From assembly GCA_003165615.1 (NCBI GenBank), contig PLWR01000155.1, forward strand, positions 11,616 through 17,001: a DNA stretch of 5,386 nt, in the 5' to 3' direction. Both the position numbers and the translations under genes were made by a program. Of this stretch, positions 4,878 to 5,386 are shown piece after piece; positions within the stretch are counted from its first letter, which is position 1; every line of letters begins with the position of its first letter. This DNA is from Acidobacteriota bacterium. Lineage in GTDB: Bacteria; Acidobacteriota; Terriglobia; UBA7540. Under the pieces are notes generated by a model that saw only the letters and a program-made list of their open reading frames with translations, was not told the origin of the DNA and ran no database searches.

Positions 4878-5386
<509 letters not shown>

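Overview
The window looks like a stretch of bacterial chromosome of fairly high GC. My best guess is a soil-type Acidobacteriota (Terriglobia-like) or a similar lineage. The pointers are a zinc-ribbon Ser/Thr kinase-fold protein, a dnaK promoter with an HspR (HAIR)-like operator, and intergenic arrays of heptamers and small palindromes. The lineage is inferred from style only and no marker gene fixes it. I see no rRNA, tRNA, CRISPR array, transposase or phage gene.

Layout: (1) 1-683, minus strand, the first 227 codons of an NRAMP-type Mn2+/Fe2+ transporter (mntH), cut by the window edge. It has no ORF-finder counterpart because it runs off the end. (2) 684-814, its upstream region, largely two different 7-bp tandem arrays. 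(3) 815-1324, minus, a small exported protein of unknown function. (4) 1325-1844, non-coding: about 165 bp with nothing recognised, then six palindromes (1491-1735) and a third 7-bp array (1759-1807). (5) 1845-2809, minus, a phosphoketolase gene (xfp) that keeps its ribosome site, first ~70 codons and last ~250 codons but has lost about 1.4 kb from the middle, with a frameshift at the join. (6) 3018-4055, minus, a zinc-ribbon protein with a Ser/Thr kinase fold whose metal-binding Asp (DFG) and Asn and glycine-rich loop are replaced, so probably a pseudokinase. (7) 4204-4602, minus, queF (preQ0 reductase of queuosine synthesis). (8) 4603-4922, a divergent control region with a strong promoter, HAIR-like operator(s) and a leader hairpin. 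(9) 4923-5386, plus, the N-terminal 154 codons of dnaK, cut by the window edge.

The genes do not form one pathway. The minus-strand genes are separated by gaps of 130-520 bp and are probably separate transcription units. dnaK starts a heat-shock operon running out of the window to the right. The items most worth following up are the degenerate kinase, the internally deleted phosphoketolase, the palindrome family with a compensatory stem change, the three period-7 arrays, and the operator layout in front of dnaK.
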